64,000 nt of DNA from Mariniflexile gromovii (GTDB taxonomy: Bacteria; Bacteroidota; Bacteroidia; Flavobacteriales; Flavobacteriaceae), in NCBI RefSeq assembly GCF_017814435.1, contig NZ_JAGJCB010000015.1, forward strand, positions 28,493 through 92,492. Direction: 5' to 3'. This document shows positions 54,386 through 63,920 of the stretch, piece after piece. The notes beneath the pieces are model-generated. The model was not told the origin of the DNA, did no database searches, and was given only the letters and a program-made list of their open reading frames with translations. Within the stretch, counting starts at the first letter, position 1. Every line of letters starts with the position of its first letter. A program made the translations under genes and the position numbers.

Positions 54386-54510
54386 ATGTTTTAAATTTCA
54401 ATATAATTTGGGTGCAAATATAAATTTTTAAAATGTTTTATTTTAGCATTTCATACAAAACTGACTTTTGTTTAAAGCTTAACTTATCAGTCCAACTACA
54501 TACCAAAATG

Positions 54511-54541
54511 AAACCCTTTAACATGTGCTGTTAAAGGGTTT
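54511..54541. terminator. terminator after kduI
   Basis: AAACCCTTTAACA (54511-54523) pairs perfectly with TGTTAAAGGGTTT (54529-54541), loop 5 nt. It lies 30 bp downstream of the kduI stop on the minus strand and probably ends the lutABC-kduI transcript. Confidence 0.85.
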
Positions 54542-54571
54542 TGTCTTATAATTTCTAAATAATAATTTCTG

Positions 54572-55414
54572 TTATCGCAATTCAGTGATTTTACAAACAT
54601 CCATATCGCCATAATCCAAATTCTCTCCTGCCATTCCCCAAATAAATGAGTAATTACTTGTACCTGAACCTGAATGAATAGACCATGGCGGCGAAATAAC
54701 CGCTTGATTGTTCTGCATCCAGATGTGCCTAGTTTCTTGAGGCTGGCCCATAAAATGACATACCGATTGCCCTTCTGGGATTTCAAAATAGAAATACACT
54801 TCCATTCTACGATCGTGCACGTGTGCTGGCATGGTGTTCCAACTGCTTCCTACTTTTATGGAAGTCATTCCCATTTGTAATTGGCAAACATCTACCACGC
54901 TATTTACAATATACTTTCTTAAAGTACGTGCATTGGCGGTTTCTGGAGTCCCTAATTCTATAACTTCCACATCATTAGTTCCAATTTTTTTGTTTGGGTA
55001 TACTTTGTGAGCTGGTGTAGAATTTAAGTAAAACATGGCTGGCCGCTTAGACGATTTACTTGCAAAAATCACTTCTTTATTGCCTTGACCAACATATAAG
55101 GCTTCTTTATGGTTTAATTCGTAAACAAGTCCATCAACAGTAACGGTGCCACTTTCACCTATATTAATTATTCCTAATTCTCTTCTTTCTAAAAAAAATT
55201 TCGCTTTCAGAGGGTCGATGGTTTCTAAAGTAACGGGTTTGTTTACAGGTAAAACACCTCCTGTTATAAAACGATCATAATGCGAATAAACTAAATTTAA
55301 TTTATCCGATTCAAATAAGCTTTCTATTAAAAATTCATTTCTTAATTGCGTAGTATCATAACTTTTTACCCCTTGTGGGCTTGATGCGTAACGCGAACGG
55401 TAATTAGTTGACAT
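54572..55414 (-). CDS. kduI: 5-keto-4-deoxyuronate isomerase
   Basis: This 280-aa bicupin isomerase has the KduI zinc site: His198, His200 and Glu205 in MPAHVHDRRMEVYF and His247 in WSIHSGSG, offset by two from the E. coli residues. It converts 5-keto-4-deoxyuronate (from unsaturated uronates of pectin, ulvan or alginate-like polymers) to 3-deoxy-D-glycero-2,5-hexodiulosonate. KduD and lyases are not in the window. It is 52 bp downstream of lutC on the same strand, so it is probably expressed with the lut genes, linking uronate and lactate use. Confidence 0.95.
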   Translation of the reverse strand: MSTNYRSRYASSPQGVKSYDTTQLRNEFLIESLFESDKLNLVYSHYDRFITGGVLPVNKPVTLETIDPLKAKFFLERRELGIINIGESGTVTVDGLVYELNHKEALYVGQGNKEVIFASKSSKRPAMFYLNSTPAHKVYPNKKIGTNDVEVIELGTPETANARTLRKYIVNSVVDVCQLQMGMTSIKVGSSWNTMPAHVHDRRMEVYFYFEIPEGQSVCHFMGQPQETRHIWMQNNQAVISPPWSIHSGSGTSNYSFIWGMAGENLDYGDMDVCKITELR

Positions 55415-55466
55415 ATTTTATAATTTTAAATTTTATAAATAATTGTAGTTTTAAATAAGATGCGTT

Positions 55467-56048
55467 TTAAACAATTAAAACGGTTAAACTTATGGCTCCG
55501 TGAGCACCAACAACCAAACATTGTTCTATGTCGGCTGTTTTTGAAGGTCCTGAAATGAACACTCCAAAGGTTCTGTCTCGTTTTGATATAGCTTCATAAA
55601 CATGGTGCATATGTAAATAAATATCGTTTCTTGAAACTATCAAAACCAAATCGTTTGTAATAAATGGCAATGCGCGAATGGTAAAATCATTTTCTGTAAC
55701 CCAAATAGCACCATTTTCAGCCACAGCCAATTCACCTTTTATAATGGCTAAATCAATATCCTCTAAACCATGTGGTTCGGTTTCTTTGTTAATGGAAATA
55801 GTTCCTAACGCAGATTCCTTTACACAAGATACTATTTTTGAAGCATTTGGATATAGTTTTTTTATTTCAGCATCTATTTCAGTCATATTATTTAACTGAA
55901 CAGCCCTTCCTCCAACAAACTTCAAGTTATCAATAAAAGTTTCAACTAAATTGATTTCTTCTTCAAAAAGACCTAAATCAATTTCCGGCAACGGTAACGA
56001 TTCTGGTTTGTTTTTTCTAACGGCGTTTAATATAGCTTCTCTACTCAT
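55467..56048 (-). CDS. lutC: LutC-like LUD-domain subunit
   Basis: I start at the ATG at 56048 (MSREAILNAVRKNKPESLP), giving 193 aa, because it overlaps the lutB stop in the coupled arrangement ATGAGTAG; the 26 extra codons from 56126 lie within lutB. The protein is one LUD (DUF162) domain with SALGTISI and GPSKTADIEQCLVVGAHGA, typical of LutC. It is the third subunit for L-lactate oxidation to pyruvate. The first lut cluster at the left edge must have its own lutC outside the window, or share this one. Confidence 0.93.
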   Translation of the reverse strand: MSREAILNAVRKNKPESLPLPEIDLGLFEEEINLVETFIDNLKFVGGRAVQLNNMTEIDAEIKKLYPNASKIVSCVKESALGTISINKETEPHGLEDIDLAIIKGELAVAENGAIWVTENDFTIRALPFITNDLVLIVSRNDIYLHMHHVYEAISKRDRTFGVFISGPSKTADIEQCLVVGAHGAISLTVLIV

Positions 56049-57408
56049 TCTTTTTTCTTTTTTTATACCATTCATCAAAATTATCATTTTTAACTTCTGG
56101 CAAATCCCTGGCATGCCCCCAAGCATTTAACTTGGAGTAAATTACAAATCGTGGCATATGTTTCAACATAAAACGCGCAGATTTACCAGCAAAATGGTAC
56201 ATCTTCGTATTTGCCAAAACACTTCCTGCCATTTTTAAAGCTGTTTTTTTAACAACAGGTTGTGGCACATCTTTTACTATAACTTGGCGCCATTTGTATA
56301 GCTGTTCATGGATATTGATTTTTACCGGACACACATCGCTACAAGAACCACAAAGTGTGGATGCAAATGGCAATGAACTGTGCTTTTTCAAATCGATTCC
56401 AGGTGATAAAATAGACCCAATAGGTCCTGGAATGGTTGATTTGTAACTATGCCCTCCACTACGTCTGTAAATTGGGCAAGTATTCATACATGCACCACAA
56501 CGGATGCAGTGTAACGAGGCTCTAAAATCTTCACGACTTAATTGCTCCGTTCTACCATTATCAACTATAACAATGTGCATTTCTTTACCAGGTTCTGGTT
56601 TATTAAAATGCGATGAATAGGTTGTAATAGGCTGTCCTGTAGCACTTCTACCCAACAAACGCAGAAAAATACCTAAATGTTTTTCTTGCGGAATCAATTT
56701 TTCCATCCCCATACAGGCAATGTGTACTTTGGCAAGGTGCGCACCCATATCGGCATTTCCTTCGTTGGTACAAACCACAAAACCACCAGTATCGGCAATT
56801 GCAAAATTAACACCTGTTATGGCTGCATCTGCTTTGATGAATTTATTTCGTAAATGTTTTCTAGCTTCCGCTGTTAAATATTCTGGATCGCCATCACAAG
56901 GTTTAGTTCCTAAATGCTCTTGAAACAACACATCAACTTCTTCCTTTTTTTTATGAATAGCAGGCAATACGATATGGCTAGGTGGCTCTTGTGCCAATTG
57001 CACGATGCGTTCGCCTAAATCGGTATCAATTACCTCAATACCATGAGCCTCTAAGTGCGGATTTAAGTGGCACTCTTCAGTCAACATCGACTTACTTTTT
57101 ACTATTTTCTTGGCATTATGTTTTTGAAGAATGCTGTGTACAATTTTATTGTGTTCTTCAGCATTTGCCGCCCAATGAACGGTTACGCCGTTTTTTTGGG
57201 CATTTTCTTCAAATTGTAAAAGGTAGCTATCTAAATTAGATAACACATTGGCTTTAATAGCTGAGGCATAATTACGGAGTTCTTCCCAACCTTTAACTTT
57301 ATGCGCCGATTTATCGCGTTTTTGCCTAACAAACCATAAGGCTTTGTCGTGCCAATCTACTTTTGCTTCGTCTTTATTAAATATTGCTGCTTCGTCTGCG
57401 TGTGCCAT
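56041..57408 (-). CDS. lutB: LutB-like iron-sulfur subunit (copy 2)
   Basis: This 455-aa protein has the LUD domain (about 70-290) and two ferredoxin-type clusters, CIRCGACMNTCPIYRR at about 300-315 and CGSCSDVCPVKINIH at about 347-360. It is full length and closely related to the partial copy at 1-1108. It transfers electrons from lactate oxidation within LutABC. It starts 3 bp after lutA and overlaps lutC by 8 bp. Confidence 0.96.
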   Translation of the reverse strand: MAHADEAAIFNKDEAKVDWHDKALWFVRQKRDKSAHKVKGWEELRNYASAIKANVLSNLDSYLLQFEENAQKNGVTVHWAANAEEHNKIVHSILQKHNAKKIVKSKSMLTEECHLNPHLEAHGIEVIDTDLGERIVQLAQEPPSHIVLPAIHKKKEEVDVLFQEHLGTKPCDGDPEYLTAEARKHLRNKFIKADAAITGVNFAIADTGGFVVCTNEGNADMGAHLAKVHIACMGMEKLIPQEKHLGIFLRLLGRSATGQPITTYSSHFNKPEPGKEMHIVIVDNGRTEQLSREDFRASLHCIRCGACMNTCPIYRRSGGHSYKSTIPGPIGSILSPGIDLKKHSSLPFASTLCGSCSDVCPVKINIHEQLYKWRQVIVKDVPQPVVKKTALKMAGSVLANTKMYHFAGKSARFMLKHMPRFVIYSKLNAWGHARDLPEVKNDNFDEWYKKRKKNE

Positions 57409-57411
57409 AAT

Positions 57412-58149
57412 TTAGATACTGCTATTTAAAATTTCTGCTATGTGCATCACTTTTAATGGTTGTTTATTTCTATTTATTAAGCCTTCCAAATGCATTAAAC
57501 ACGAGTGGTCTGCACCTGTAATTACCTCTACATCGCTGTCAATATGGTCTTGAATTCTATCTTTACCCATTTTTACTGAAATGGCTTCTTCAAACACAGA
57601 AAAAGTACCTCCAAATCCGCAACATTCATCTACCCTATTCAATGTTTTTAATTCCAAACCTTTAACTTCTTTTAGGAGGTTTTCTTCGGTGGAATAATGG
57701 GCATCCATACGCTCGGAACAAGATCCTAAGCGCAAACCTCGAAGTCCGTGACAACTTTTATGTATCCCAACTTTATGTGGGAAAGAGGCGCCCAAATCGG
57801 TTTTTCCCAATACTTCATAGATGAATTGACACAACTCATAGGTGTTTTTTCTAACGCGTTTTACGTCTTCCGTTTGTTCTAAAATATCAAAATGTTTTTT
57901 AACATGATATACACAGCTACCTGAAGGTCCTACAATATAATCGAATTCCTTAAAATTTTCAACAAATAATTGGCAAATGCCTTTAGAATCCTCCTCATAT
58001 CCTGAATTACCTAAAGGTTGTCCGCAACACGTTTGCCCTGTAGGATACACTACTTCCATGCCTAATTTTTCTAAAAGTTCTAAGGTGGCTATGCCTACTT
58101 GCGGATATAATTGATTTATGTAACAAGGTATAAATAAACCTACTTTCAT
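57412..58149 (-). CDS. lutA: LutA-like cysteine-rich subunit (copy 2)
   Basis: This 245-aa protein has two CCG domains (TCCGQPLGN near residue 40 and ECCGFGGTF near residue 190). It is collinear with the copy at 1119-1856, differing by many substitutions but no indels in the first 60 residues, so the two lut sets are old paralogues. It is the first gene of the complete lutABC-kduI unit. Upstream lies a 323-bp gap shared with the divergent epimerase gene. Confidence 0.96.
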   Translation of the reverse strand: MKVGLFIPCYINQLYPQVGIATLELLEKLGMEVVYPTGQTCCGQPLGNSGYEEDSKGICQLFVENFKEFDYIVGPSGSCVYHVKKHFDILEQTEDVKRVRKNTYELCQFIYEVLGKTDLGASFPHKVGIHKSCHGLRGLRLGSCSERMDAHYSTEENLLKEVKGLELKTLNRVDECCGFGGTFSVFEEAISVKMGKDRIQDHIDSDVEVITGADHSCLMHLEGLINRNKQPLKVMHIAEILNSSI

Positions 58150-58472
58150 TTTTTGTGTATTAAGAAGTCTTATTTTAAAGTATTTTTAAGATAACAGCAA
58201 ATTTAAACATCTCATCTATAAATATTGCCCTGTATTATCATGTTTTTTTAATTTCCGTAAAAATTAATCCACTCTAAATATTCAACAAAAAACGTAACTA
58301 ATTCATTTATAATACTTAACAAATAAAACGTGTTTTTTTTTAAGTTTAAGAATATACTTTTATTAGCGTTTTTACTCAAACAAACCAGAAGCACAAATAC
58401 TAATAAGATGTATGCTTTTAACTTTCACTTAGTATATTTGTATGGTGCTAATCAACTTAAAAAATAAAGACA
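58150..58472. promoter_or_regulatory. divergent promoter region of lutA and the aldose epimerase gene
   Basis: No ORF is supported in these 323 bp. TATATTTG at 58433-58440 fits the TAnnTTTG -7 box and lies 33 bp before the TTG start at 58473. The left half is A/T-rich and should hold the lutA promoter. No conserved operator is obvious. Confidence 0.45.
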
Positions 58473-59369
58473 TTGTTTACCATAAAACAGATATTAAACA
58501 ACTCTAATATTTTAGAGTGTATTGAAATAGAAAATTCAGAAAAAACCTGTTATGCCAAAATTTATGTGAATCAAGGCGCTAGTTTACAGGAATTAAAGCT
58601 TAATGGTAAAACCATAATTGAAGATTTATATCCTTTAACTTACAACAATACCTATGCATCGTCCATTTTATTTCCATTTGCGAATAGAATTAAAGACGGA
58701 AAATACACTTTTGATGCCAACGAATTTCAATTTGAAGTGAATGAAACTGCCAATAATAATGCCTTACATGGTTTGGTTTTTAATAAAATCTTCAAAGTAG
58801 TTCATCAAAAAGAAGATAAAAATTTTGCCTCCATAACGTTCGAATATGTTGAGCAGAACGAATCCATTGGTTTTCCGTACACTTTCAGCATGCAATTGGA
58901 ATATATTATAAAAAACCATTCCGTAGATATTAATGTAACGGTCAAAAATACCGATACAAAAGCTTTTCCTTTTACATTAGGCTGGCACCCATATTTTAGC
59001 AGCAGCAATTTATACAACAGCACACTTAATTTTGATAGCCATAAACAACTTGTTTTTGATGAAAGATGCATAACTACAGGTGTAAAAACTATAGAAAATG
59101 AATCTGATTTTGAAGTTAAAGACAAACAATTAGATGATTGTTTTATTTTAAACTCCAACCAAACCCAATTCAATACGCCCCATTATAAACTTTTGATTAG
59201 TGCTTCTTCCAAAGAAAACTTTTTGCAAATATACACACCTCCAAAAGCAAACGTTATAGCTATAGAACCCACCACGGGTGTATCAGATAGTTTTAATAAT
59301 AACATGGGATTACAAATTTTAAAACCTAATGAAACCCATCAACTTAACTGGAATGTGAAATTGGTTTAA
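58473..59369 (+). CDS. aldose 1-epimerase-family protein
   Basis: This 298-aa protein starts at a TTG (LFTIKQILNNSNILEC). It has the galactose-mutarotase beta-sandwich fold: FPFANRIKDGKYTFDANEFQ, NNALHGLVFN with the catalytic His, and LGWHPYF with a second His, plus a late acid in AIEPTTGVSDSFNN. It should interconvert alpha and beta anomers of a free sugar, possibly one fed by the local polysaccharide pathways. It is followed by a thioesterase gene 41 bp downstream. Confidence 0.92.
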   Translation: MFTIKQILNNSNILECIEIENSEKTCYAKIYVNQGASLQELKLNGKTIIEDLYPLTYNNTYASSILFPFANRIKDGKYTFDANEFQFEVNETANNNALHGLVFNKIFKVVHQKEDKNFASITFEYVEQNESIGFPYTFSMQLEYIIKNHSVDINVTVKNTDTKAFPFTLGWHPYFSSSNLYNSTLNFDSHKQLVFDERCITTGVKTIENESDFEVKDKQLDDCFILNSNQTQFNTPHYKLLISASSKENFLQIYTPPKANVIAIEPTTGVSDSFNNNMGLQILKPNETHQLNWNVKLV

Positions 59370-59410
59370 ATTTTTATCATTCCTTTTTTACCCATAAAAA
59401 ACAGAAGCAC

Positions 59411-59794
59411 ATGGCCACTTTTGAGACAACACTTATAGTAAATAAAAATGATCTGGACGAACTTAACCATGTTAACAATATCAGATATGTAGAATGGGTG
59501 CAAGACGTAGCAAAAGCCCATTGGCAGGAAAAGGCGTCTACAAAAATTATAAAAGATTACCATTGGGTGATGCTTTCGCACTATATAGAATATAAAAGTT
59601 CGGCGTTTTTAAACGATGTTATCAAACTTAAAACCTACATCATAAATTATAAAGGAGCTACATCAACACGCATTGTTGAAATATACAATGATACCGATAA
59701 ATTACTGGCAAAATCTGAAACTACTTGGTGTTTAATAAATAGTGAAACAAACCGTCCAGCACGAATTACACCCGAAATAATCGATTTATTTTAA
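59411..59794 (+). CDS. hotdog-fold acyl-CoA thioesterase (YbgC/FatA-like)
   Basis: This 127-aa hotdog protein has the 4-hydroxybenzoyl-CoA thioesterase pattern DLDELNHVNNIRYVEWVQDV, with the catalytic Asp/Glu position in that segment, then the core strand HYIEYKSSAFLNDVIKLKTY. It hydrolyses acyl-CoA thioesters; the chain length is not predictable. It has the same orientation as the epimerase. Confidence 0.88.
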   Translation: MATFETTLIVNKNDLDELNHVNNIRYVEWVQDVAKAHWQEKASTKIIKDYHWVMLSHYIEYKSSAFLNDVIKLKTYIINYKGATSTRIVEIYNDTDKLLAKSETTWCLINSETNRPARITPEIIDLF

Positions 59795-59876
59795 CGAAAT
59801 AACCATTTTACATACTATACTATCAAAACAAAAGTTATATTTTTGAATTCTATTGATTCAAAATAACTACCGCTTC

Positions 59877-61439
59877 ATGCAACGTACTATATACATCATT
59901 TTCACCATTGGTTTTTTAATGCTTTGGAGTTCTTGCCGAAAAGATTTTGACTTTTCTCCAAGTACAGGAAATCTGGAATTCTCAAAAGACACCGTTTATT
60001 TAGACACTGTTTTTACCAACATCGGCTCAAGCACTTACAATTTAAAAGTTTACAATAGAAGCAATAATGACATTAAGATTCCTTCAATACGACTTGCCTT
60101 AGGAAACACCTCAAACTACCGATTGAATGTAGATGGTTTAACGGGCAAAACGTTTGAAAATATTGAAATTTTGGCAAAGGATAGTCTATTCATTTTTATT
60201 GAAACCACCATTGATATCAATAATTTACCAAATACCGATGGAAAGTTTTTATACACAGACCAAATTGAATTTGATGCAGGCGCAAACCTTCAAAAAGTAG
60301 AACTGGTTACATTGGTACAAGATGCTGTTTTTATTTATCCTGATAGAGATAGCACCACAAAAGTTATTGAAACCCTTAGTTTAGACATCAATGGAGATAC
60401 CGTAGAAACCGATCTTCAAGGGCGTGAATTACTGCCCGAAGAACTCACCTTTACAAACACAAAACCCTATGTTATTTATGGCTTTGCAGCGGTTCCATCA
60501 GGCGAAACGTTAACTATTGAAGCAGGTGCACGCATCCATTTTCATGAAAATTCCGGACTTATAGTAAGCGATGGGGCATCCCTACAAGTTAATGGCAGTT
60601 TAAGTGCAGACCCCGAAACTTTAGAAAACCAAGTTATTTTTGAAAGCGACCGTTTGGAACCAGATTTCTCCAATGTTTCTGGGCAATGGGGCGTTATTTG
60701 GCTCTTTGACGGCAGCGTAAACAACAGCATAAACTATGCGACCATAAAAAATGCATCCATAGGTATTTTATGCGATGGTAACCCAAATGTTGCCACCGAA
60801 AAACTTAAAATCACCAATTCACAAATTTACAACTCCAGCAGTTTTGGTATTTTGGGCAGAAACACTTCCATTACTGGTGAAAACGTGGTGATTAACAATA
60901 GTGGGCAATCCTCTTTTGCGGGCACTTTTGGTGGTAAATACAATTTTACCCATTGTACCATTGCCAATTATTGGAATGGCTCACGCCAATTACCTTCTGT
61001 GTTATTAAACAACTTTATTATAGACGAAAATGATACGGCAATTCTAACCGATTTAACCCAAGCCAACTTTAACAATTGTATTATTTACGGAAACGATAAT
61101 CCTGAAATTATTTTAGATGAAATTGAAGATGCAGCAGTGGTTTTCAACTTTAAGTTCACCAACTGCTTAATTCGTTTTGATAATAGAAATGGCAATATTA
61201 CAGGCGCTAATTATGATTTAAATGACACCAATCACTACGAAGGTAATATTTTCAATCAGGACCCCAATTTTTTGAACACCTCTCTAAATAAATTAGTTAT
61301 TGGTGAAGATTCTGCTGCCATAAACAAAGGACTCTCTACGTTTGCCACACAAGTACCGTTTGATATTTTAAATGTAAATAGAACTGCTGCGCCTGATTTA
61401 GGGACTTATCAGCATATTGTTTTTCCTGTTGAAGATTAA
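59877..61439 (+). CDS. surface lipoprotein with right-handed beta-helix
   Basis: From the ATG at 59877 this 520-aa protein has a lipoprotein signal (QRTIYIIFTIGFLMLWSSC, Cys at about 20). An immunoglobulin-like part follows (about 40-130: LDTVFTNIGSSTYNLKVYN), then a parallel beta-helix of short turns (about 200-480, e.g. NYATIKNASIGILCDGN and NVVINNSGQSSFAGTFGGKY). It is expected on the outer membrane. Beta-helix proteins of this sort in Flavobacteriia have no established role; no catalytic motif was found. The longer start at 59853 is less likely. Confidence 0.82.
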   Translation: MQRTIYIIFTIGFLMLWSSCRKDFDFSPSTGNLEFSKDTVYLDTVFTNIGSSTYNLKVYNRSNNDIKIPSIRLALGNTSNYRLNVDGLTGKTFENIEILAKDSLFIFIETTIDINNLPNTDGKFLYTDQIEFDAGANLQKVELVTLVQDAVFIYPDRDSTTKVIETLSLDINGDTVETDLQGRELLPEELTFTNTKPYVIYGFAAVPSGETLTIEAGARIHFHENSGLIVSDGASLQVNGSLSADPETLENQVIFESDRLEPDFSNVSGQWGVIWLFDGSVNNSINYATIKNASIGILCDGNPNVATEKLKITNSQIYNSSSFGILGRNTSITGENVVINNSGQSSFAGTFGGKYNFTHCTIANYWNGSRQLPSVLLNNFIIDENDTAILTDLTQANFNNCIIYGNDNPEIILDEIEDAAVVFNFKFTNCLIRFDNRNGNITGANYDLNDTNHYEGNIFNQDPNFLNTSLNKLVIGEDSAAINKGLSTFATQVPFDILNVNRTAAPDLGTYQHIVFPVED

Positions 61440-61629
61440 CTTAGAAGTACGTTTGATTTTCTTTGAAAGAATCCTATTTCGTTTATAAATCAATATAGCC
61501 CATTGAAACTGGTTATGTCCTAAATTTAGGTGCAATTCGGAAAAACTTCCAAAAAAGTAATCTAAAAAATAAGGATTAGTAACAGGAAAACAACGTCAAA
61601 GCTTTATGAACTTTTTAGATGGATAACAC

Positions 61630-61637
61630 TACATTTG
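61630..61637 (+). promoter_or_regulatory. Bacteroidota-type -7 box before the antiporter gene
   Basis: TACATTTG fits TAnnTTTG and lies 27 bp before the start at 61664, with a T-rich -33 candidate (AACTTTTTAG near 61611) at about the right distance. Confidence 0.45.
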
Positions 61638-61663
61638 TAAAGTGACACCTAAATTGAAAAGGA

Positions 61664-63142
61664 ATGAATTTAACAATTGAAAACATACTATTAGTTGGCT
61701 CTTTATTACTGCTTATAAGTATTTTTGCTGGTAAAACTTCTTATAAGTTTGGGGTCCCCACTTTATTGCTCTTTTTGGCAATTGGTATGTTGGCAGGTTC
61801 TGATGGGATTGGTGGTATACGTTTTGATGATCCTCAATTTGCTCAATTTATTGGTATTGTTTCCCTAAACTTTATACTATTTTCTGGCGGACTTGATACC
61901 AACTGGACCGCTGTTAAACCTATTCTTAGAGAAGGCATTGTATTATCAACATTAGGTGTATTACTAACCGCTGTGTCACTTGGTACATTTGTATGGTTTG
62001 TTACAGACTTTACCATTTATGAGAGTTTGCTATTAGGCTCGATTGTATCTTCAACAGATGCGGCTGCTGTATTTTCAATTCTACGTTCAAAAAGTCTTGC
62101 ACTAAAAACTAATTTAAGACCCACTTTAGAGTTAGAAAGCGGAAGTAACGACCCTATGGCCTACGTACTTACTATTGCATTTTTAACTCTGGTAATCAAT
62201 CAAGACCAAAGTTTTACATCCATTATCCCCTTGTTTTTACAGCAAATGATTTTAGGAGGCATACTAGGTATCGGCTTTGGAATGTCCAGCAAATACATCA
62301 TCAACAAAATAAAACTTGACTTTGAAGGCCTCTACCCTGTTCTAGTAATAGCACTAATGTTCATCACATTTTCTGCCACCGATTTTCTAGGAGGCAACGG
62401 ATTTCTTGCTATTTACATTTGTGCTGTTTATTTAGGCAACCAAGACCTAATACATAAAAAAACCATTTTAAAAATGTTTGATGGTTTAGCGTGGCTCATG
62501 CAAATTGTGCTATTCCTTACTTTAGGTCTGCTTGTTTTTCCTTCTCAAATTATTCCATATATGGGCATCGGACTGCTTATTTCAGTGTTCTTGATACTTG
62601 TTGCCCGCCCTATAGGCGTATTCATAAGTCTGATGTTTTTTAAAATGAGGCTAAGAAGAAGGTTTTACATTTCTTGGGTTGGGTTGCGTGGGGCTGTTCC
62701 AATTGTATTTGCCACTTACCCTCTTTTGGCAGGAATTGACAAAGCAAATATGATTTTTAATATTGTATTTTTTATTTCAGTGACATCCATATTAATTCAA
62801 GGAACAACACTCTCCGTTGTTGCAAAATGGTTGAAAGTAGGATTACCAGAAACAAAAAAGAAATTGAATACAACAGATTTATTATTAGCTGAAAACCCCA
62901 AAGCTGAAATGAAAGAATTATTAATAACTCCAGACTGTTTTGCTGTTGATAAGAAAATTGTGGAATTAGGCTTTCCAAAAAATGCGATAATAGCCATGAT
63001 TAAAAGAGATGATAGCTATATCATTCCAAATGGTTTAACACGAATTAAATCTCAAGACACTTTAATTGTTCTTGCAGACCAATCTAAAATTTTTGATCAA
63101 GTTTACAAAACACTTCAAACAGATAAAAAACATAAAGTGTAA
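61664..63142 (+). CDS. CPA1-family K+(Na+)/H+ antiporter (CvrA/NhaP2 type)
   Basis: This 492-aa protein has about 12-13 membrane helices with the CPA1 core SSTDAAAVFSILRSKSL (acidic transport motif) and ELESGSNDPMAYVLTIAF, the signature of NhaP2/CvrA antiporters, and a helix with RGAVPIVFATYPLL. The last about 80 residues (LLITPDCFAVDKKIVELGFP onward) form a TrkA-C/RCK-C domain that may bind a regulator. It exchanges cytoplasmic potassium or sodium for protons. Confidence 0.92.
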   Translation: MNLTIENILLVGSLLLLISIFAGKTSYKFGVPTLLLFLAIGMLAGSDGIGGIRFDDPQFAQFIGIVSLNFILFSGGLDTNWTAVKPILREGIVLSTLGVLLTAVSLGTFVWFVTDFTIYESLLLGSIVSSTDAAAVFSILRSKSLALKTNLRPTLELESGSNDPMAYVLTIAFLTLVINQDQSFTSIIPLFLQQMILGGILGIGFGMSSKYIINKIKLDFEGLYPVLVIALMFITFSATDFLGGNGFLAIYICAVYLGNQDLIHKKTILKMFDGLAWLMQIVLFLTLGLLVFPSQIIPYMGIGLLISVFLILVARPIGVFISLMFFKMRLRRRFYISWVGLRGAVPIVFATYPLLAGIDKANMIFNIVFFISVTSILIQGTTLSVVAKWLKVGLPETKKKLNTTDLLLAENPKAEMKELLITPDCFAVDKKIVELGFPKNAIIAMIKRDDSYIIPNGLTRIKSQDTLIVLADQSKIFDQVYKTLQTDKKHKV

Positions 63143-63346
63143 TATCTTAAAGGCTTTATAACAAATTCATAGTGTGTTCCTGTTGATAATTGATTTTAAA
63201 TTGATAAAAAAAGCTAATACAAAACATTTATTTTCTTAGTCTTTATGTAAGAAAAACTAATTATATTTACAGGGTAACAGTAAAAAAAACTTACTATATC
63301 CTGACATATTTACAGGATATAAGTAATAAAAGTTACTATATAACAC

Positions 63347-63356
63347 GTTGGGCACT
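63347..63356 (+). repeat. cassette-start boundary GTTGGGCACT
   Basis: Fits the integron R' core GTTRRRY exactly (GTTGGGC). It is the perfect 10-nt reverse complement of AGTGCCCAAC at 63865-63874 after the single gene between them. Confidence 0.65.
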
Positions 63357-63373
63357 ATTAACACTACGAGATA

Positions 63374-63808
63374 ATGATTAAGAAACTTTCAATTTCAAAT
63401 ATTTTATTTTTTGTAATTACAATGGTTATATTCGTTACCTCATTGACTCAAAAAATTTATTTTGTTGAGGGTTCTAATGACTCTGATGCAATGAGTGGAT
63501 TTTTAGCACTTCTTCTTGGGTGGTATTATATGTTTGATTTGAGAGTAATTCCTTGGTTAGCAAACCCTCTTTTATTTTTATCATTTATATTTACATCAAC
63601 CTACAAAATAAAAAAAGCAAAAATAGTCGGGATAATAGCCTTCATATTTAGCCTCTCTTTTTTGCTTTTTGACAAAATCCTTGTTAATGAAGGAGGCTTT
63701 GAAAAGGAAATAATTGGATATGGCTCTGGTTATTGGCTTTGGGTTTTTAGTATGTTCATTAATGTAGTTGGAATATTTATTAGTGAATACTTAAATTCAG
63801 ACAACTAA
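63374..63808 (+). CDS. hypothetical small membrane protein, 144 aa (lone cassette-like gene)
   Basis: I do not recognise the family. It has three or four hydrophobic segments (about 7-25, 45-70, 80-97, 115-140) and no cysteine-based or catalytic motif. Such DUF-like small membrane proteins are common in chromosomal integron arrays of Gammaproteobacteria and of Bacteroidota-like genomes. Its start lies 18 nt after GTTGGGCACT, and AGTGCCCAAC follows 57 nt after its stop. It is co-oriented with the antiporter but separated from it by 231 bp. Confidence 0.7.
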   Translation: MIKKLSISNILFFVITMVIFVTSLTQKIYFVEGSNDSDAMSGFLALLLGWYYMFDLRVIPWLANPLLFLSFIFTSTYKIKKAKIVGIIAFIFSLSFLLFDKILVNEGGFEKEIIGYGSGYWLWVFSMFINVVGIFISEYLNSDN

Positions 63809-63864
63809 TTTTGTCCAAACAATAAAAAACGACTGATTAATGAGCAAACATCAGAAGAAAAAAC

Positions 63865-63874
63865 AGTGCCCAAC
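63865..63874 (+). repeat. cassette-end boundary AGTGCCCAAC (R''-like)
   Basis: Fits the RYYYAAC core (GCCCAAC) and is followed by ACAGTATCCTATG. It is the exact complement of 63347-63356. The rest of a possible attC is cut off or degenerate toward the window end. Confidence 0.6.
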
Positions 63875-63920
63875 ACAGTATCCTATGAAAAGCACTAGCC
63901 TAGTTCTTCAAAGTTAATAT

